A DNA stretch of 64,000 nucleotides, taken from NCBI GenBank assembly GCA_020632795.1, contig JACKEV010000011.1, forward strand, positions 310,001 to 374,000, read 5' to 3'. The position numbers and the translations under genes are program-made. This document shows positions 43,274 through 51,374 of this stretch, piece after piece. Below the pieces are notes generated by a model. That model made no database searches. It worked only from the letters and a program-made list of their open reading frames with translations, and was not told the origin of the DNA. Within the stretch, counting starts at the first letter, position 1. Every line of letters begins with the position of its first letter. Source of the stretch: Alphaproteobacteria bacterium (lineage in GTDB: Bacteria; Myxococcota_A; UBA796; CAJQPC01).

Positions 43274-44881
43274 ATGTACCCTGAGATCCTGACCCAGCTC
43301 CGCCTGCACCGCGACGACACCGAGGTGGTCAAGGTCGCGCTGGCCGCCATCGCGGCGCTGCTGCCCATCGGCTTCTACCTCTGGCACCGCTACGCTGAGC
43401 CCCGGGCCGACGCCCTGGCCCGGCGGCTGCACCGGGGCCTCAAGGCCACGCTGGCGCTGCTCGTGGTGGCCTCCGTGGCCAACTACGCCCGACTCGACCC
43501 CCGCTACGTGTTCGTGGAGCGGGTCGACACCTACGACCTCTGCCACTATTATCTCAACGCAAAATATTTTGACGAGCTGGGCTACTTCGGGCTCTACCCG
43601 GCCATCGTGCTGGCCGACATGGAGGAGGGCCCCCGCTACAAGCGGCAGACGCCCTACTTCCAGGCCCAGAACGAGGACGACTACTACTTCGTCGACTTCG
43701 GCGCGTTTGCACAGGACGCCGCGTGGCACGGGCGCATCCGGGCCGCGTTCGGGGAGGCGGGCTGGCTGCAGTTCAAGCACGACTTCATCACCCTCCAGCG
43801 GGGGATGACCGGCTTCAGCCAGAGCACCTGGTCCCAGATGCTGGTGGACCACGGCTTCAACGGGGCGCCGAGCTGGGTGCTGCTGGCCCAGCCCCTGGCC
43901 GAGGCGGTGCCGGTGGAGTGGGTGAAGGCCCTCGGCTACCTCGACGTGCTGTGGCTGGCTGTGGCGGTGGGGGTGACGGCGTGGGCCTTCGGCGGCGTGA
44001 CCGCGCAGCTGTTGGTGGTGTTCCTCCTGACGTCGTACTCCACCCGCTGGCCGACCCTGAGCTGGGCGTTCGGGCGCTACGACTACGTCTCGCTGCTCAT
44101 CATCGCGGTGGGGCTGGTGAAGAAGGGCCGCTACGCCTGGGGCGGGGCGGCGGTGGGCATGTCCACGGCCTTCCGCATCTTCCCGGCGGTGTGGCTGTGG
44201 GGGCCGGCGTTCAAGGGGGCCTGGCAGCTCCTGGTGGAGCGGCGCCTCAACCGCCGGCTGGTGACGCTGGCGGCGGGCTTCTTCGGCATGCTGCTGGCGC
44301 TCAACGCCGGGGTGGCCGCCCGCTATGGGCCCGAGGCCGTGGAGACCCACTTCGAGAACCTCTTCGCCCACACCACGCCCGAGAACCTCTCCTCCATGCG
44401 GCAGGGCTTCGCCATCGCGGTGGCCTATCAGGGCGAGACCGACATCAAGCGCATGGACGACGTGCGCCGGCTGCGGGTGAAGGAGCAGGCCCGCTGGCGC
44501 ACGCCGCTGGCGGTGTTCCTGGTGCTGCTGCTCGGCCTGGGCCTGCGCCGGGCGAAGGACCACGAGGCCCTGGCGATGGGCTTCGTGCCCTTCTTCCTGC
44601 TCGCCACGGCGAGCTACTACTACTACGTGGTGCGGGCCACGCTGGTGGCCATGCACGGGGGGGATCTGCGCAAGCTGCGCAACGCTCTGGGCCTGAGCTT
44701 CCTGTTCGCCATCGAGGTCACCCTCAACGCCCTCCAGCAGCACCCGGCGACCGAGCGGTTCCGGGTCATCCACATGGGCTGGCTGGGCTGGCTGTGCGCG
44801 GCGTACAGCGTGGGGATGATCGGCTGGTTCCTGTGGGAGAGCCGGAAGCGGCCGGACACGCCGGACGGAGGGTCTGCATGA
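43274..44881 (+). CDS. polytopic membrane protein, GT87-like
   Basis: 535 residues with about ten helices. TM1 (about 20-38) and TM2 (about 58-75) bracket ARLDPRYVFVERVDTYDLCHYYLNAKYF. That loop fits the Asp-containing first loop of GT87-type, polyprenyl-phosphate-dependent mannosyltransferases. Further support is FRIFPAVWLWGPAF. The sugar is unknown. Its stop overlaps the ATPase start by ATGA, so expression is coupled to the downstream ATPase/DUF4276 pair; whether they share a function is uncertain. An AT-rich patch at 43543-43575 stands out from this GC-rich gene. Confidence 0.6.
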   Translation: MYPEILTQLRLHRDDTEVVKVALAAIAALLPIGFYLWHRYAEPRADALARRLHRGLKATLALLVVASVANYARLDPRYVFVERVDTYDLCHYYLNAKYFDELGYFGLYPAIVLADMEEGPRYKRQTPYFQAQNEDDYYFVDFGAFAQDAAWHGRIRAAFGEAGWLQFKHDFITLQRGMTGFSQSTWSQMLVDHGFNGAPSWVLLAQPLAEAVPVEWVKALGYLDVLWLAVAVGVTAWAFGGVTAQLLVVFLLTSYSTRWPTLSWAFGRYDYVSLLIIAVGLVKKGRYAWGGAAVGMSTAFRIFPAVWLWGPAFKGAWQLLVERRLNRRLVTLAAGFFGMLLALNAGVAARYGPEAVETHFENLFAHTTPENLSSMRQGFAIAVAYQGETDIKRMDDVRRLRVKEQARWRTPLAVFLVLLLGLGLRRAKDHEALAMGFVPFFLLATASYYYYVVRATLVAMHGGDLRKLRNALGLSFLFAIEVTLNALQQHPATERFRVIHMGWLGWLCAAYSVGMIGWFLWESRKRPDTPDGGSA

Positions 44882-46020
44882 GCATGGAGCGCCGAAGGGC
44901 CATCACCCGTATCCAGGTGGAGGGGTTCCGGTCCCTGCGCAGCGTGACCCTGGAGCCCGGCCAGATCACCGTGCTGATCGGCCCCAACGGCGCCGGAAAG
45001 AGCAACTTGTTGTCATTCTTGCGAATGGTTCCTTTGATGCACACGGGGCAGCTCCGGCGCTTCGTCGGTGAGTCCGGGGGAGCCAGCGCGCTGCTGCACT
45101 ACGGCCCGAAGGTGACGCCGGAGCTCTCCTTCCAGCTCGACTTCGTCCAGGAGCCCCACGAAAACACTTATGAAGTCCTCCTGGGCTACGGGGCGGGCGA
45201 CCGGCTGGTGTTCCTGGACGAGCAGGTCTCCCACCGCAGGCAGCCCGACCGTGAGATCCGCACCCGGCGCTCCCTCGGCGCGGGGCACGCCGAGTCCGCC
45301 CTGCGGGAGGCCGCCCGCGTCGACGGAGCCACAACCGAGCGGGCGGTGTCGTGGTGGCTGTCCGGGATGAGCTTCTTCCACTTCCACGACACGTCCCTGA
45401 CCTCCGCGCTTCGAACCAACGCCCGCGCAGAGGACAACCGGACCCTGCGCTCGGATGGGAGCAACCTCGCGGCCTTCCTGTACCGGCTCAAGGGCTCACA
45501 GGACCCCGCCGATCGGGCCGCGTGGAGGCGCATCTCCACCCTGGTCCGGCGCATCGCCCCCTCGGTCCAGGAGCTGGATCCCCAGCTCTCGGAGCACACC
45601 GATCCGAGCCGGCCGAGCTGCCGGCTGGAGTGGCTCGACGACCGCGGCGAGGTGTTCGGCGCCGGCCACCTGAGCGACGGTACGCTGAGGGCCATCGCCC
45701 TGGTGACCGCTCTGGCGCAGCCCGCCTCGACCCTGCCGGCCTTCATCACCATCGACGAGCCGGAGCTGGGCCTGCACCCCAAGGCCATCGCGCTGTTCGC
45801 CGGGCTCGTGCGGTCCGTCTCCTCCCGCTGTCAGGTCGTGCTGGCCACCCAGTCCCCCGCGCTGCTGGATCACTTCGGGGCCGAGGACGTCGTGGTCGTG
45901 GAGCGGGAAGACAGCGCCACCGTGCTCCGCCGCCTGGAGCCTGACGCGCTGGGCGCCTGGCTGAGCGAGTACAGCCTCTCCGAGCTGTTCGACAAGAACC
46001 TGCTCGGAGGCCGACCGTGA
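44878..46020 (+). CDS. RecF/OLD-like AAA ATPase (AAA_21 type)
   Basis: 380 residues. The N-terminus starts ITRIQVEGFRSLRSVTLEPG, Walker A is GPNGAGKS (35-42), the ABC-type signature is in GAGHLSDGTLR, and Walker B is FITIDEPELGLHP, followed by the LATQSPALLDHF D-loop/switch. This is the SMC/RecF-type head of conflict-system ATPases. The gene starts within the upstream stop (ATGA) with GGAGG at 44867-44871 and ends inside the DUF4276 start (GTGA), so the two form an obligate pair. Part of the coding region around Walker A (45001-45055) is less GC-rich than its surroundings. Confidence 0.85.
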   Translation: MSMERRRAITRIQVEGFRSLRSVTLEPGQITVLIGPNGAGKSNLLSFLRMVPLMHTGQLRRFVGESGGASALLHYGPKVTPELSFQLDFVQEPHENTYEVLLGYGAGDRLVFLDEQVSHRRQPDREIRTRRSLGAGHAESALREAARVDGATTERAVSWWLSGMSFFHFHDTSLTSALRTNARAEDNRTLRSDGSNLAAFLYRLKGSQDPADRAAWRRISTLVRRIAPSVQELDPQLSEHTDPSRPSCRLEWLDDRGEVFGAGHLSDGTLRAIALVTALAQPASTLPAFITIDEPELGLHPKAIALFAGLVRSVSSRCQVVLATQSPALLDHFGAEDVVVVEREDSATVLRRLEPDALGAWLSEYSLSELFDKNLLGGRP

Positions 46021-46706
46021 ACCGCCTGTACGTGGTGGTCGAGGGCCAGACCGAGGAGGGCTTCATCCGGCAGATCCTGGCCCCGCACCTCCAGGGCTTC
46101 GGCGTCTGGACCACCCCCATCATCGTCTCGACCGGGAGCCGGTCCACCGGACAGAAGTTCAAGGGCGGCGGGCACTGGAAGCACTGGCACGGCGACCTGC
46201 TGCGGGTCCTCCGCGAGCAGACGCCGGGTGGCGCCTGGGTGACCACCCTGTTCGACCTCTACGGCCTGCCCGGCGACTTCCCCGACCGCGCCGCGATCGG
46301 GGCCGCGCCGACGCCGCTGGAGAAGACCCGGCTGGCCGAGGCGGCCCTCCAGGCCTCGGTGAAGGGCATGGTGGGGGAGCGGATGTTCATCCCCTACGTG
46401 CAGCAGCATGAGTTTGAGGCGCTGGTCCTCGCGAGCCTGGAGCAGCTCGCGCTCGTGCTCGACGACCCCGCTGACCTCGCGGGCCTCGACGCCTTGACGG
46501 CCGAGCTGGAGGGCCTCTCCCCTGAAGAGGTCAACGACAGCCCGGAGACCGCCCCGTCCAAGCGCCTGATGCGCCACATCCCGGGCTACGACAAGGTGCT
46601 CCACGGCGAGCTGGCGCTCACCGACGTCCCCCTCGCCGACCTCTGCGTCCGTTGTCCCCGCTTCGGGGCCTGGGTTCGGCGGCTGGAGCAGCTCGGCCCG
46701 CCCTGA
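46017..46706 (+). CDS. DUF4276 (TOPRIM-like) partner of the ATPase
   Basis: 229 residues. It starts LYVVVEGQTEEGFIRQILAPHL, the DUF4276 signature. TTLFDLYGLPGDFP and FIPYVQQHEFEALVLA hold the conserved Asp/Glu residues that, in TOPRIM-like proteins, coordinate metal for nicking or cutting nucleic acid. The GTG at 46017 overlaps the ATPase stop. ATPase plus TOPRIM-type partner is the general layout of OLD/PARIS-like antiphage systems, but activity here is inferred. It ends 4 bases before the convergent acyltransferase gene. Confidence 0.8.
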   Translation: MNRLYVVVEGQTEEGFIRQILAPHLQGFGVWTTPIIVSTGSRSTGQKFKGGGHWKHWHGDLLRVLREQTPGGAWVTTLFDLYGLPGDFPDRAAIGAAPTPLEKTRLAEAALQASVKGMVGERMFIPYVQQHEFEALVLASLEQLALVLDDPADLAGLDALTAELEGLSPEEVNDSPETAPSKRLMRHIPGYDKVLHGELALTDVPLADLCVRCPRFGAWVRRLEQLGPP

Positions 46707-46710
46707 CCCC

Positions 46711-47925
46711 TCAAACCGGCGGCGGCGCCCCCGCGTCCGCCCCGTGCTTCGCCCGGTGCGCCCACCAGCTCAGGAAGTGCGCCCACATCAGCGGGCTGTC
46801 GCCCCCGGGCTCCACCACGACCTGGGTGTCCGGGGGCAGCAGCCGCAGGCTGTTGCCGATCTCCACCGACACCGCGCGCAGCGGGGCGAGGTCCACCGAC
46901 CACAGCGCCTCTCCCTCCGGCCCGTGCACCGAGAGGCGCTCCGGGGTGAGCCGCAGCTCCCCCGCCGCCAGCAGGGTCACCGCCCCGCCCCGCGCCACCT
47001 CGGAGACCGCGCCCCGCGCCCCGCGCAGCACGACGCCGGTGGCCGCGCGATCCGCCGCATCGGCGACCGGGGGCGCCCCGAAGTGGGCGACGACGCGGTC
47101 GTGGTGCGCCGCGACGGTGTCCTCGACGCCCGCGTCGTCGACGAGCCGCGCGTCCACCGTGACCGTCCAGCCCCGCCCGCAGGCCCCGCAGCGCACCCGG
47201 TTGCCGTCCCGGGGGTCGAGCTGCAGGCCCCCCCGCGCGAAGCAGGACGGGCAGGCCCACAGATACTCGGGCAGCCCGTGGGCCATTCGGAACCCGAACG
47301 CCGTTCCCTGCGCCCGCGCCTCGGGGTCGACCTGGAGCTGCGCCTCGACCACCTCGGCGATGGCGTCGGCGCTCATGCCCTCGAAGGTGAAGGGCGCGCT
47401 GTACTCCAGCTCCACCGGCACCCAGCGCGGGTAGCGCGCCCAGCGGGGCTGGAAGAGATAGCCGGTGCGGTTGCGCACGAACACCACCCGGGCCTTGAGC
47501 TTCCGGATCAGCCGGCCGACGCCGTCGCGCACCGGCACCTGGCGGCCGTCCCAGGTGCGGGTGCCCTCCGGGAACATCACGACCACCTGCCCGTCCTTGT
47601 AGAGGCGCAGCAGGGTCTTCATCGAGGTCGAGTCCCGCACGCCCTTCTGCTTGGGGAAGGCCCCCAGCGCCGAGATGACGGCGCCCAGACCCCGGATCCG
47701 GAAGAGCGCGGCGCTGGCCATGAAGTGCGCCGGCCGCCAGATGGGGAAGGCCGCCCACAGCGGATCGAGGGCCGAGGTGTGGTTGCCCAGCAGCAGGTAG
47801 GGGCCGTCCTGGGGCAGCGCCCGGTGACCCGTGGAGCGCTGTCGGAAGACCACGAGCGCGCAGAGCGCCGCGCCGACCCAGCAGGCCCGGTGGAGCACGC
47901 GGCGGCGGAGCGGCAGCGTCGACAT
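46711..47925 (-). CDS. PlsC-like acyltransferase with C-terminal zinc ribbon
   Basis: 404 residues. The N-terminal membrane-associated helix is followed by a phospholipid/glycerol acyltransferase domain with HX4D as NHTSALDP and the second motif as FPEGTRT. Residues about 225-255 carry a Cys4 zinc ribbon (CPSC and CGAC). The last 140 residues form a beta-rich PH-like domain ending with WAHFLSWWAHRAKHG. The reaction is probably acyl transfer to a lysophospholipid or a related lipid at the inner membrane. The added ribbon and PH-like domain are not standard for PlsC. Confidence 0.85.
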   Translation of the reverse strand: MSTLPLRRRVLHRACWVGAALCALVVFRQRSTGHRALPQDGPYLLLGNHTSALDPLWAAFPIWRPAHFMASAALFRIRGLGAVISALGAFPKQKGVRDSTSMKTLLRLYKDGQVVVMFPEGTRTWDGRQVPVRDGVGRLIRKLKARVVFVRNRTGYLFQPRWARYPRWVPVELEYSAPFTFEGMSADAIAEVVEAQLQVDPEARAQGTAFGFRMAHGLPEYLWACPSCFARGGLQLDPRDGNRVRCGACGRGWTVTVDARLVDDAGVEDTVAAHHDRVVAHFGAPPVADAADRAATGVVLRGARGAVSEVARGGAVTLLAAGELRLTPERLSVHGPEGEALWSVDLAPLRAVSVEIGNSLRLLPPDTQVVVEPGGDSPLMWAHFLSWWAHRAKHGADAGAPPPV

Positions 47926-47928
47926 CCG

Positions 47929-49074
47929 CTACCGCCAGGGCTCCGGCAGGCAGACGTCCTCATTCACCACGCCGACCCCGTGGAAGCCAAGCTCGGTGTT
48001 GACCGTCCCCGGGATCAGCGAACACTGTTCGTTGATCGGCGCCGCCACCGCCAGGCAGTCCCCCTCCCCTCGGGAGACCTCCGCGCAGAACAGCGCGGAG
48101 CTGCCGTCCCGCTGCACGCAGCCGTCCCAGCAGTCCAGCACGCAGACCCCGGCGTCGCCCGCGCCGGTGGGCTCGCACCAGCTGTTCCACTCGAGCTGCC
48201 AGCAGGGGTCCTCGCGGACCGAGCAGGGCTCCCCGGTGCGGGGCAGCGCGGCGGGGGTGTCGCTGTTCAGGCCCGGGAAGGCCTCCGCGTCGCTCAGGGG
48301 GACGATCTCGAAGCCCGACGCGAGCACCCGGTCCAGCAGATCCGGCAGGCTGTCGGCGGTGTAGCCGTGGATGTCGTGCATCAGCACCACGCCGCCGTCG
48401 TAGGCCTCGAGCTGGGCCATCGTGAAGCCGAGCATGTCGTCGGCGTACTCGTCAGGGAGCCGGCTGTAGTCGGAGGCGGTGCAGCGCCCCACCGTGCCGG
48501 TGGCGTAGCACCAGTCGGCGGTGTCGATGTGCCAGCCGGTGGAGATCATGCCCAGCTCGCGCACCAGCGCCACCCGGTCGCAGTCGCTGCTGCCGTAGGG
48601 AAACCGGAAGTAGGTCGGGGTGACCCCCAAGGCGGCCAGCACGTCGTTGGTGTCGTCGATCTGCCGGCGCACCGAGGGCTCGCCCATGGCGGCGAGGTCG
48701 GGGTGGTCCCAGCTGTGGTTGGCCACGTCGAACAGCGGGTCGTCGCGCATCTCCTCGATGAGCAGGCTGCCCTCGGCGTCGCCGGCCAGGTCCCCCAGCA
48801 CGAAGAAGGTCGCCGGGACCTGATAGAGGCGCAGGGTGTCGAGGATGCGGGGGGTGTCCACGGGGTCGGGGCCGTCGTCGAAGGTCAGGGCGACCTTGCG
48901 GCCCAGGGGCGCGGCGTCGTGGGGGTCCAGGCCCGCGCAGCCCCACTGCGGCTGCGGCGCGGGCTCGCCCGAGTCGGAGGTGTCCGCGGTCTCCATCGGC
49001 TCGCCCGAGTCGACGAGCGCGGTGTCCGGCCGCTCCGGCCCGGGGCAGCCCAGCACCAGCAGCAGCCCGATCAT
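47929..49074 (-). CDS. polysaccharide deacetylase lipoprotein
   Basis: 381 residues. It begins MIGLLLVLGC with an acidic, Thr/Ser-rich linker. The NodB-type domain has KVALTFDDGPDPVDTPRI (catalytic Asp and metal Asp), the metal His pair in NHSWDHPD, FRFPYGSSD, and GGVVLMHDIHG. The final 100 residues are Cys-rich (about 10 Cys). The expected reaction is removal of N- or O-acetyl groups from a glycan at the cell surface. The ATG at 49074 overlaps the small lipoprotein stop (ATGA); a GTG at 49128 would give a longer, more conventional signal. Confidence 0.88.
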   Translation of the reverse strand: MIGLLLVLGCPGPERPDTALVDSGEPMETADTSDSGEPAPQPQWGCAGLDPHDAAPLGRKVALTFDDGPDPVDTPRILDTLRLYQVPATFFVLGDLAGDAEGSLLIEEMRDDPLFDVANHSWDHPDLAAMGEPSVRRQIDDTNDVLAALGVTPTYFRFPYGSSDCDRVALVRELGMISTGWHIDTADWCYATGTVGRCTASDYSRLPDEYADDMLGFTMAQLEAYDGGVVLMHDIHGYTADSLPDLLDRVLASGFEIVPLSDAEAFPGLNSDTPAALPRTGEPCSVREDPCWQLEWNSWCEPTGAGDAGVCVLDCWDGCVQRDGSSALFCAEVSRGEGDCLAVAAPINEQCSLIPGTVNTELGFHGVGVVNEDVCLPEPWR

Positions 49075-49286
49075 CGGCAGGAGAAGCCGACCGGGCAGCT
49101 CTCCAGGATCAGCATGCGCTCGCCGCACCGCAGGTAGGACGCCTCACACTCCGCGATGCCGTCGTCGTCGATGCACTCCCCCAGCTCGCCGGCCTGCTGG
49201 GCGCAGTACGCCTCAGCCTCCTCTTCGGTGTAGCGGGCGCAGGCCGTCAGCGCGGCCAGGGACAGGATCAGGATGAACGTGCGCAT
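49071..49286 (-). CDS. small cysteine-rich lipoprotein
   Basis: 71 residues. Signal MRTFILILSLAALTAC (Cys 16), then a short mature domain with an even number of Cys (YCAQQ, ECIDDD, ECEASYLRC, ESCPVGFSC), likely disulfide-bonded. I do not recognise it. It is coupled by a 4-base overlap to the deacetylase gene, so it may be a partner or anchor for it. Confidence 0.75.
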   Translation of the reverse strand: MRTFILILSLAALTACARYTEEEAEAYCAQQAGELGECIDDDGIAECEASYLRCGERMLILESCPVGFSCR

Positions 49287-49295
49287 GGCTGGACT

Positions 49296-50234
49296 TTAGC
49301 CGACCGAGGCCCGCCACGCCTCGATGTCTGCGGTGGACACCGCCACCCCGCCGCACACCACGACCACCACCCGCGCGGCGCCGGCCAGCGCCGGGTGGTC
49401 GTCGTACGCCACCGCCAGCGAGGCCCCGCAGGACGGCTCGACCAGGGTGCGCAGCTCGTCCGCGAAGCGCACGCAGGCCCGCAGCGCCGCCGCGTCGCTG
49501 ACCGTGATCACCTCCACGGGATGATCCCGGGTGCAGTCCAGCGCCGCCTGGGCCACCCGGGACGCCCCAAGCGTCTTCGCCACGCTGGTGATGGCCGGCA
49601 GGGTGACGAGCTGCCCGGCCTCGACCGCCGCCTTGAGCGACGTCGCCCCCTCGGTCTCGACCGCCACCACGCCGACGTCCCCCCAGCCGTTCCGGCGCAG
49701 GCCCTCCACGACCCCGCAGAGCAGGCCGCCCCCGCCCACCGACACCACCACACGGTCCGGGCGCGGCCCCTGCTGGGCCAGCTCGTCGACCAGCGTGGCG
49801 TGGCCGTCCCACAGATCGGGGTGGTCGAAGGGGTGCACGTAGGCGGCCGCCGCGGTGACCCGCCCGCGGGCGTCAGCGTCCGCCTCGATCCACACCCGGC
49901 CGTGGACGTGGACCTCGGCGCCCTCGGCCCGCAGCTTGTCCCGCACCGCGGGGGCCGTGCTCTCGGGCACCACCACCGTGACCGCCAGCCCCAGCGTGCG
50001 CCCGGCCACGGCCACGGCCATGCCCGCGTTGCCCCCGGAGGAGGTCACCAGCCGCCTCGCCCCCGCCGCCGCGACCCGCTGGCAGTGGACGCCCACCCCC
50101 CGGCTCTTGAAGGAGCCCGCCGGCTGGAGGGTCTCCATCTTGAGCTGCACGTCGCGGCCCTGCGCGCGGCTGAGGACGGGGTGGGGGATCAGCGGCGTGA
50201 CCCGGTACAGCGATGAGGTCGATGGGATCGGCAT
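49296..50234 (-). CDS. PLP-dependent threonine/serine dehydratase-like enzyme
   Basis: 312 residues, fold-type II PLP enzyme. The PLP lysine is in PAGSFKSRG, the substrate-binding loop is TSSGGNAGMAVA, and the phosphate-binding GGGGLL loop is near residue 180. The final EPSCGASLAVAY matches L-serine dehydratase/threonine deaminase-type enzymes. Expected reaction is deamination of serine or threonine to a 2-oxo acid. No ACT or other regulatory domain is present, so it resembles catabolic or serine-specific versions. A GTG one codon before the ATG is an equally good start. Confidence 0.88.
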   Translation of the reverse strand: MPIPSTSSLYRVTPLIPHPVLSRAQGRDVQLKMETLQPAGSFKSRGVGVHCQRVAAAGARRLVTSSGGNAGMAVAVAGRTLGLAVTVVVPESTAPAVRDKLRAEGAEVHVHGRVWIEADADARGRVTAAAAYVHPFDHPDLWDGHATLVDELAQQGPRPDRVVVSVGGGGLLCGVVEGLRRNGWGDVGVVAVETEGATSLKAAVEAGQLVTLPAITSVAKTLGASRVAQAALDCTRDHPVEVITVSDAAALRACVRFADELRTLVEPSCGASLAVAYDDHPALAGAARVVVVVCGGVAVSTADIEAWRASVG

Positions 50235-50244
50235 CACGGAAGAC

Positions 50245-51255
50245 TCACAGGCGCTCGGGGAGGTCCCAGGCCACCACCCCGCAGTCGAGCCCGGCGGCGA
50301 TCAGCACCCGGCCGCCGTGGACGAGCCGCTGGCTGGTGACGCCGGCCGCGTCGAGCTGGAGCGGGGGGCCGAAGGGGAGGTCGCGGGCGAAGAGGTGCGC
50401 CCCCTCGCCGAAGGTCTCGTCGCTCTGCCAGGCGACGCGGAAGCCGCCGTCGGCCAGCGCGACCAGGGAGAGGTTCAGGCCGGCCGGGGCGACCCCGAAG
50501 CCGATCGGGCGGCGGCTCTGCAGGGTGAGCCCGCCCTCGGTGACCTGGAAGAACCGGAGCTGACCGGCGGTGTCCACCGCCGCGACGCGCGCGCCGTCCG
50601 CGCTCACCGCGAGCGCCACCACCGCCTCCCCGGTGGGCGCCGTGGCCGCGCGGACGTTCAGCGCCTCGTCGCGCAGCGCGATCCGCCCGTCGACGCCGCC
50701 TACCGCCAGCCAGGACCCCTCGGGGTGCCAGCAGAGCCCGCCGACCCCGCCGGCCGTCGGCGCCGCGCCCACGGGCTGGCCGTCCTTGGCCGAGAGCACG
50801 AACAGCCCGCCGCGCGCCCAGGCCCCCGCCGCCAGCACACGCCCGTCCGGGCTCCACGCCAGCGCAACCTGGTTGGGGTCATCGGTGGCCAGCGCGGTCC
50901 GGGCGTGGTCGAAGACCTGCGCGGTCCAGCGCTGCGCCCCCGTGCGCCCGTCCACCACCAGGACCCAGGGGTCGTCCATACCCTCCACCGGCCCCAGGGC
51001 CAGCAGGGCGCCGTCGGGCGAGAACGCCGAGGTGTAGCACTCGCCGTGGTAGTCCCCGCCGTCGAGGACCAGCTCGATCGCGTCGGGCTCCCCCGGCGCC
51101 ATGAGCAGCACGTCGCCGCCGTTGTGGTGCCACTCGGCGGCGTCCCCGGCCACCACCCGCGCGCCGTCCGGGGACAGGTCGATCCCGATGACCGCCAGGT
51201 AGAACCCGCCGGTGTCCAGCTCAGGGTCCGGCGGCGCGATCAGGGTCCGCGGCAT
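50245..51255 (-). CDS. WD40-like beta-propeller protein
   Basis: 336 residues. Repeating beta blades of about 40 residues recur with signatures such as IGIDLSPDGARVVAG, SAFSPDGALLALG, LAWSPDGRVLAAGAW, LCWHPEGSWLAVGG and LAVSADGARVAAV. It lacks a signal peptide. The ATG at 51255 has GGAGGTGA upstream. The ligand or partner is unknown. It follows the PLP enzyme gene after 10 bases on the same strand and shares a 119-base divergent region with the LysM-metallopeptidase gene. Confidence 0.8.
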   Translation of the reverse strand: MPRTLIAPPDPELDTGGFYLAVIGIDLSPDGARVVAGDAAEWHHNGGDVLLMAPGEPDAIELVLDGGDYHGECYTSAFSPDGALLALGPVEGMDDPWVLVVDGRTGAQRWTAQVFDHARTALATDDPNQVALAWSPDGRVLAAGAWARGGLFVLSAKDGQPVGAAPTAGGVGGLCWHPEGSWLAVGGVDGRIALRDEALNVRAATAPTGEAVVALAVSADGARVAAVDTAGQLRFFQVTEGGLTLQSRRPIGFGVAPAGLNLSLVALADGGFRVAWQSDETFGEGAHLFARDLPFGPPLQLDAAGVTSQRLVHGGRVLIAAGLDCGVVAWDLPERL

Positions 51256-51374
51256 GCTCACCTCCGCCTCGGACATATCCCTGGCGAGCCGCGCGGGCCG
51301 CCCGGAATCGCCCGCCGCCGGCCCTGGCGTGCGTGGTAGGATGGCCCGTCCCTTCCGCAGGCAGGAGGACGCTG

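Noticed and set aside
43543..43575. AT-rich island as insertion scar or hidden promoter
   Set aside because: It lies inside an intact coding frame with no flanking repeats or recognisable -35/-10 spacing.
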